Shown piece after piece: positions 62,901 to 64,000 of a stretch of DNA of 64,000 nucleotides (the stretch's first letter is position 1; the number at the start of each line of letters is the position of its first letter). The notes beneath the pieces are model-generated. The model saw only the letters and a list, made by a program, of their open reading frames with translations. It had not been told where the DNA came from and made no database searches. The position numbers were made by a program, and so were the translations under genes. Source of the DNA: Atrichornis clamosus (Eukaryota; Chordata; Aves; Passeriformes; Menuridae); contig WBMZ01008619.1 of NCBI GenBank assembly GCA_013400975.1, forward strand, positions 620,001 to 684,000, read 5' to 3'.

Positions 62901-63338
62901 GCGATGCTTTAATTTGATTTTTCCCCTTAGTGCGTGTGTGCTTGTAGCAAGCTTTTACTCACATCCCGTTCTCCAGCTCAGAGTGCTGCCAGCATGGGCA
63001 GAGAGGAGCCTTTGCGAGGAGGAGGTGCAGGGGTCCCTTCTGACGGGTGTTGTTTCCCTCCCCAGGAGAGCAGCCCGGCGTTGGGGAGCTAATCGTTTCC
63101 GACATTACTCCTGAAAGCTTCAACCTTTCCTGGACCACCACCAACGGGGACTTCGACGTCTTTACTATTGAAATTATTGATTCTAACAGGTTGCTGGAGC
63201 CCATGGAGTTCAACCTCTCAGGCAACTCAAGAACTGCTCATATCTCAGGGCTTTCTCCCAGCACTGATTTTATTGTCTACCTCTCTGGGACCTCTCGCGG
63301 TTTCCGCACGCAGGCAATAAGTGCTGCAGCTACAACAG
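41893..63338 (+). CDS. TNC: Tenascin-C, N-terminal 1,192 codons (spliced, 3' incomplete)
   Basis: Tenascin-C is a secreted hexameric extracellular-matrix glycoprotein that modulates cell adhesion and migration in development, neural tissue and wound repair. Coding segments joined: 41893-42355, 43293-44513, 45785-46048, 47015-47130, 47217-47373, 47944-48213, 49281-49466, 50186-50275, 50969-51232, 60825-61097 and 63066-63338. All junctions are GT-AG and the frame stays open throughout. Domain order is signal peptide (1 to about 22), propeptide ending RQKR (30-33), assembly region (to about 155), half EGF plus 12 EGF repeats (to 561), FNIII-1 (562-649), FNIII-2 (650-740), FNIII-3 with RGD (741-830), FNIII-4 (831-922), FNIII-5 (923-1010), FNIII-A (1011-1101) and FNIII-B (1102-1192). 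Further FNIII domains and the fibrinogen globe lie beyond the window. The order and close similarity to chicken TNC exclude TNR, TNXB and TNN. Confidence 0.97.
42356..43292 (+). other. TNC: TNC intron 2 (937 bp)
   Basis: Ordinary intron from GTAAGG to a CGGTGCAG acceptor. No repeat or embedded gene recognised. The frame of exon 2 runs on to a stop at 42,415, so retention would truncate the protein 20 codons after the splice site. Confidence 0.85.
43293..44513 (+). CDS. TNC: TNC exon 3: half EGF plus 12 EGF-like repeats
   Basis: A single 1,221-nt exon encoding residues 155-561 and one extra base. A partial repeat ([17 protein letters not shown]...) is followed by 12 repeats of about 31 residues with six cysteines each, spaced C-x3-C-x5-C-x4-C-x-C-x8-C (for example [11 protein letters not shown]). 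TNC EGF repeats lack calcium-binding residues and are stiff arm modules reported as low-affinity EGFR ligands. Chicken TNC has 13.5 repeats; here the one expected straight after the half repeat is absent. Third codon positions are almost all G or C, in sharp contrast to the FNIII exons, and HGRGRC recurs in six repeats, which suggests homogenisation. The donor is ATG|GTGGGT. GC content opens long false frames in other phases. Confidence 0.96.
44514..45784 (+). other. TNC: TNC intron 3 (1.27 kb)
   Basis: It contains a run of 12 A at 44,885-44,896 between GATGC and GCATC, and a TA/TATG microsatellite at about 44,981-45,015. It ends in a strong pyrimidine tract and CCCAG. No gene or mobile element recognised. 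Confidence 0.8.
45785..46048 (+). CDS. TNC: TNC exon 4: FNIII domain 1
   Basis: 88 codons, phase 1 at both ends, residues 562-649, beginning [20 protein letters not shown]. It has the FNIII hallmarks: the B-strand tryptophan (NLEWKHENL), the C-strand YLITYVP and the [12 protein letters not shown] motif with its conserved tyrosine. NVT and NHT are N-glycosylation sequons. The open frame continues past the donor (ACAT|GTGAGT) deep into intron 4 (see findings). Confidence 0.96.
46049..47014 (+). other. TNC: TNC intron 4 (966 bp), with minisatellite
   Basis: The first 230 bp contain a 65-bp tandem repeat (separate entry). No stop codon occurs in the exon 4 frame until about 46,414. The rest is unique sequence ending in TTTCTCTGCCACAG. 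No gene seen. Confidence 0.85.
46081..46275 (+). repeat. 65-bp intronic minisatellite, three units
   Basis: Units at about 46,081-46,145, 46,146-46,210 and 46,211-46,275 share the order CTTGC, T-rich block, G-run, TTATTT, and end TTCAATTCAT or TTCAGTTCAT. The TTCAT ends are exactly 65 bp apart. The units have diverged by substitutions and small compensating indels. The array starts 32 bp after the exon 4 donor. Confidence 0.85.
47015..47130 (+). CDS. TNC: TNC exon 5: FNIII domain 2, first half
   Basis: 116 nt from codon 649/650 to a phase-0 end. It carries [12 protein letters not shown], the B-strand [10 protein letters not shown] and the C-strand WELVFHNM. The donor is ATG|GTAAGG. FNIII-2 is split over two exons in vertebrate TNC, as here. 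Confidence 0.95.
47131..47216 (+). other. TNC: TNC intron 5 (86 bp)
   Basis: A very short intron within FNIII-2, with donor GTAAGG and acceptor GTTCCAG. It is close to the minimum size for efficient vertebrate splicing. Confidence 0.9.
47217..47373 (+). CDS. TNC: TNC exon 6: FNIII domain 2, second half
   Basis: 157 nt beginning [20 protein letters not shown] and ending in VITT plus one base of the next lysine codon. It contains the [12 protein letters not shown] strand with its conserved tyrosine and an NVS and an NNT sequon. From memory, chicken has one extra residue (Q) between the M that ends exon 5 and these lysines. No acceptor here would supply it. Confidence 0.95.
47374..47943 (+). 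other. TNC: TNC intron 6 (570 bp)
   Basis: Unique sequence with a GTAAGC donor and a TGGGTGACAG acceptor preceded by TTTTCTTCTCTCTTTTGC. No repeat or gene recognised. Confidence 0.85.
47944..48213 (+). CDS. TNC: TNC exon 7: FNIII domain 3 with RGD
   Basis: 90 codons, phase 1 at both ends, residues 741-830, beginning [21 protein letters not shown]-strand [20 protein letters not shown] and the [12 protein letters not shown] strand place it as [13 protein letters not shown] carries the RGD (48,168-48,176) in the F-G loop. In avian and human TNC this loop binds RGD-dependent integrins such as alpha-v beta-3. The donor is ACAG|GTGAGA. Confidence 0.96.
48214..49280 (+). other. TNC: TNC intron 7 (1.07 kb)
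   Basis: AT-rich with T-runs (for example 49,031-49,041). An open frame at 48,487-48,900 has no domain. The acceptor is TTGATTCCAG. No repeat family recognised. Confidence 0.8.
49281..49466 (+). CDS. TNC: TNC exon 8: FNIII domain 4, first part
   Basis: 62 codons, phase 1 at both ends, from [20 protein letters not shown] through the B-strand [15 protein letters not shown] and C-strand [11 protein letters not shown] to ATLTG. The donor is ACAG|GTAGGG. The domain is completed by exon 9. Confidence 0.95.
49467..50185 (+). other. TNC: TNC intron 8 (719 bp)
   Basis: It contains a sense CR1 fragment in its first third and an imperfect 18-20-bp direct duplication around AGGTGGCTTC at about 49,932-49,968. 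The acceptor is CATCTCTCAG. Confidence 0.85.
49582..49802 (+). mobile_element. CR1 LINE fragment, 3' end, sense, in intron 8
   Basis: It starts within the GATATTGGGAAGAAATTCCT segment and runs to CCATTCCATGATTCCATGAT, the CR1 direct-repeat tail. At about 220 bp it makes up roughly a third of the intron between the two halves of FNIII-4, 115 bp after the exon 8 donor. It is close in sequence to the copy at 7,088. A 96-codon minus-strand frame over it is a shadow. Confidence 0.92.
50186..50275 (+). CDS. TNC: TNC exon 9: FNIII domain 4, second part
   Basis: 30 codons, phase 1 at both ends: [20 protein letters not shown] then APATINAGT plus one base. It provides the F and G strands with the conserved tyrosine of the PGTEYGI motif. 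It is the smallest coding exon in the window. The donor is ACTG|GTGAGT. Confidence 0.95.
50276..50968 (+). other. TNC: TNC intron 9 (693 bp)
   Basis: Unique sequence ending in a very long T tract directly before the acceptor (separate entry). No gene or mobile element recognised. Confidence 0.85.
50898..50959 (+). repeat. T62 homopolymer forming the FNIII-5 polypyrimidine tract
   Basis: An uninterrupted run of 62 T followed by AACCTGTAG and exon 10. It is by far the longest homopolymer in the window. Its length in the assembly may be inexact because such runs are error-prone. Confidence 0.9.
50969..51232 (+). CDS. TNC: TNC exon 10: FNIII domain 5
   Basis: 88 codons, phase 1 at both ends, residues 923-1010, starting [21 protein letters not shown]-strand [15 protein letters not shown] and the [12 protein letters not shown] strand identify FNIII. 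The basic stretch [12 protein letters not shown] at the end is the heparin- and growth-factor-binding part known for FNIII-5. The C strand reads [10 protein letters not shown], where I recall chicken and human having a tyrosine (YRLTY, YRLNY), so one core residue differs. This is the last constitutive domain before the variable region. The donor is ACCG|GTGAGT. Confidence 0.96.
51233..60824 (+). other. TNC: TNC intron 10 (9.6 kb), between constitutive and variable FNIII regions
   Basis: It runs from GTGAGT to GTCCTTCTTCAG. No CR1 or other clear mobile element was recognised, which is notable for its size. It contains a 36-bp tandem duplication (54,014-54,085), T-runs at about 52,541-52,556 and 59,428-59,438, and AT-rich stretches near 59,200-59,480. 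Open frames up to 150 codons have no domain. No extra FNIII-like exon was found; such an exon would be phase 1 at both ends with a W-x(n)-Y pattern. Confidence 0.75.
54014..54085 (+). repeat. 36-bp tandem duplication, two copies
   Basis: GGCACTAA opens each copy (54,014 and 54,050) and AGAAATCAGAGAAAA recurs near each end. A few substitutions separate the copies. No function is apparent. Confidence 0.85.
60825..61097 (+). CDS. TNC: TNC exon 11: variable FNIII domain A
   Basis: 91 codons, phase 1 at both ends, residues 1011-1101, starting [39 protein letters not shown] and [15 protein letters not shown] match the A-type repeats of TNC (closest to human A4/A1). Birds have one A domain where mammals have several. 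In chicken the exon belongs to the alternatively spliced block between FNIII-5 and FNIII-6. Symmetrical phase lets it be skipped without a frameshift. NVT sequons occur twice. Confidence 0.93.
61098..63065 (+). other. TNC: TNC intron 11 (1.97 kb)
   Basis: Unique sequence with donor GTACCT, weaker than the other donors, and acceptor TTCCCTCCCCAG. A 167-codon minus-strand frame (62,090-62,593) has no domain. No mobile element recognised. Confidence 0.8.
63066..63338 (+). CDS. TNC: TNC exon 12: variable FNIII domain B
   Basis: 91 codons, phase 1 at both ends, residues 1102-1192, starting [20 protein letters not shown] after a split glycine. [20 protein letters not shown] and [17 protein letters not shown] match domain B of chicken and human [23 protein letters not shown] forms the last strands. 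It belongs to the variable region and can be skipped in frame. The donor is ACAG|GTACAG, again weaker than in the constitutive exons. Confidence 0.94.
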
Positions 63339-64000
63339 GTACAGAAAACCTACCTCAAGGCTAACTCTGCTTTTTTCTAACTCTTCCTTACAGGTTGTGC
63401 CCCTTTCCCTTCCCTCAGTCACCCCACCAGTCCACCCATTGCCAAATCCTCTACCTCATTGCTTGGCACCTTCCAAGGAAGACCCACCGGGGATGTTGTG
63501 AGCTGTTAACCCAGCAAAGTCAGTCAAACACGTTGTGCTGTGACTTCATTCACACAATGAGTCTGATCTTGTTCAAACATTAGAGTTGGGGCAACCTCTG
63601 AGGCAGATGAGAAGCAGAACAAATTTCCCAAGGACCGAGTGGGAGATGATTCCTTGTGTTTGCCTTTCAACACATTTGCATCTGTCACACAGCATAAAGG
63701 AGACATTATTTCTCTCAGATAAGCTGATTTCTAGATTCTGGTTCTCTAAAAAGATGTCAGGCACGTTTCAGTCTGTGCCAGCAGAATCCTGCAAGGCACA
63801 TTCATTGTTTGAATTCAGCTTTGGTATTCAGGTTGCGTTGGATGAGAGATTGAAAAAGTCCATTTGAGTTGATGTCAGGGAGTGGAATAGGCAGGCATTT
63901 AGTTGTTGGCACATTGCACATCCCAGGGTTTTACAGTTGACAGTTTTTCCAGAGAAGACAGGGAAGGCAAATGTTCGGTGTGAGAGTGGAAGGTGAGGAC
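63339..64000 (+). other. TNC: TNC intron 12, partial
   Basis: 662 bp of intron after domain B to the window edge. No next exon, repeat or gene is seen. The following FNIII exons lie downstream. Confidence 0.8.

Noticed and set aside
1..64000. CRISPR array, operon, prophage, integron or plasmid functions
   Set aside because: The window is avian nuclear DNA with spliced exons and CR1 repeats. No regularly spaced direct repeats, bacterial gene organisation or viral gene was seen.

Overview
This is vertebrate nuclear DNA, almost certainly from a bird and probably a songbird (passerine). It holds many 3'-truncated CR1 LINE fragments of avian type. It also holds one copy of what looks like TguSINE1, a tRNA-Ile-headed SINE with a CR1 tail known from passerines. 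The only recognisable gene is a spliced plus-strand gene whose product matches avian tenascin-C (TNC) domain by domain. Species and chromosome cannot be read from the window.

Layout. Bases 1-18,169 are intergenic DNA upstream of TNC: several CR1 pieces, the SINE, short simple repeats and a perfect 167-bp inverted duplication, with no convincing gene. Bases 17,941-18,174 look like the TNC proximal promoter: a consensus octamer ATGCAAAT, TG- and GA-repeats, TATATAAA and a matching initiator. Bases 18,170-18,351 are the inferred non-coding exon 1, which contains an 8-codon upstream ORF. Intron 1 (18,352-41,762, 23.4 kb) carries three minus-strand CR1 fragments. From 41,763 eleven further exons follow with GT-AG junctions and consistent reading frame. 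They encode a signal peptide, a propeptide ending in RQKR, the trimerisation/hexamerisation region, a half EGF repeat plus 12 full EGF repeats (all in one very GC-rich exon), fibronectin type III (FNIII) domains 1-5, and the first two FNIII domains of the variable region (A and B). The window ends in the intron after domain B. The remaining FNIII domains, the C-terminal fibrinogen globe and the 3'UTR lie downstream. The visible coding sequence is 3,577 nt, or 1,192 complete codons plus one base.

How the parts work together. The product is a secreted extracellular-matrix glycoprotein. The N-terminal coiled coil and cysteines build the six-armed hexabrachion. The EGF repeats and FNIII domains form the arms, with an RGD in FNIII-3 that can bind integrins. 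A 9.6-kb intron separates constitutive FNIII-5 from variable FNIII-A.

I saw no previously undescribed biological system. The points most worth checking are the perfect 167-bp inverted duplication (possible micro-inversion scar), the loss of one EGF repeat relative to the 13.5 described in chicken, a 62-base T tract that forms the polypyrimidine tract of the FNIII-5 acceptor, a 65-bp intronic minisatellite that keeps the exon 4 frame open for about 120 codons, and a foldback CR1. Comparisons with chicken and human tenascin-C come from memory of those proteins, not from a search.
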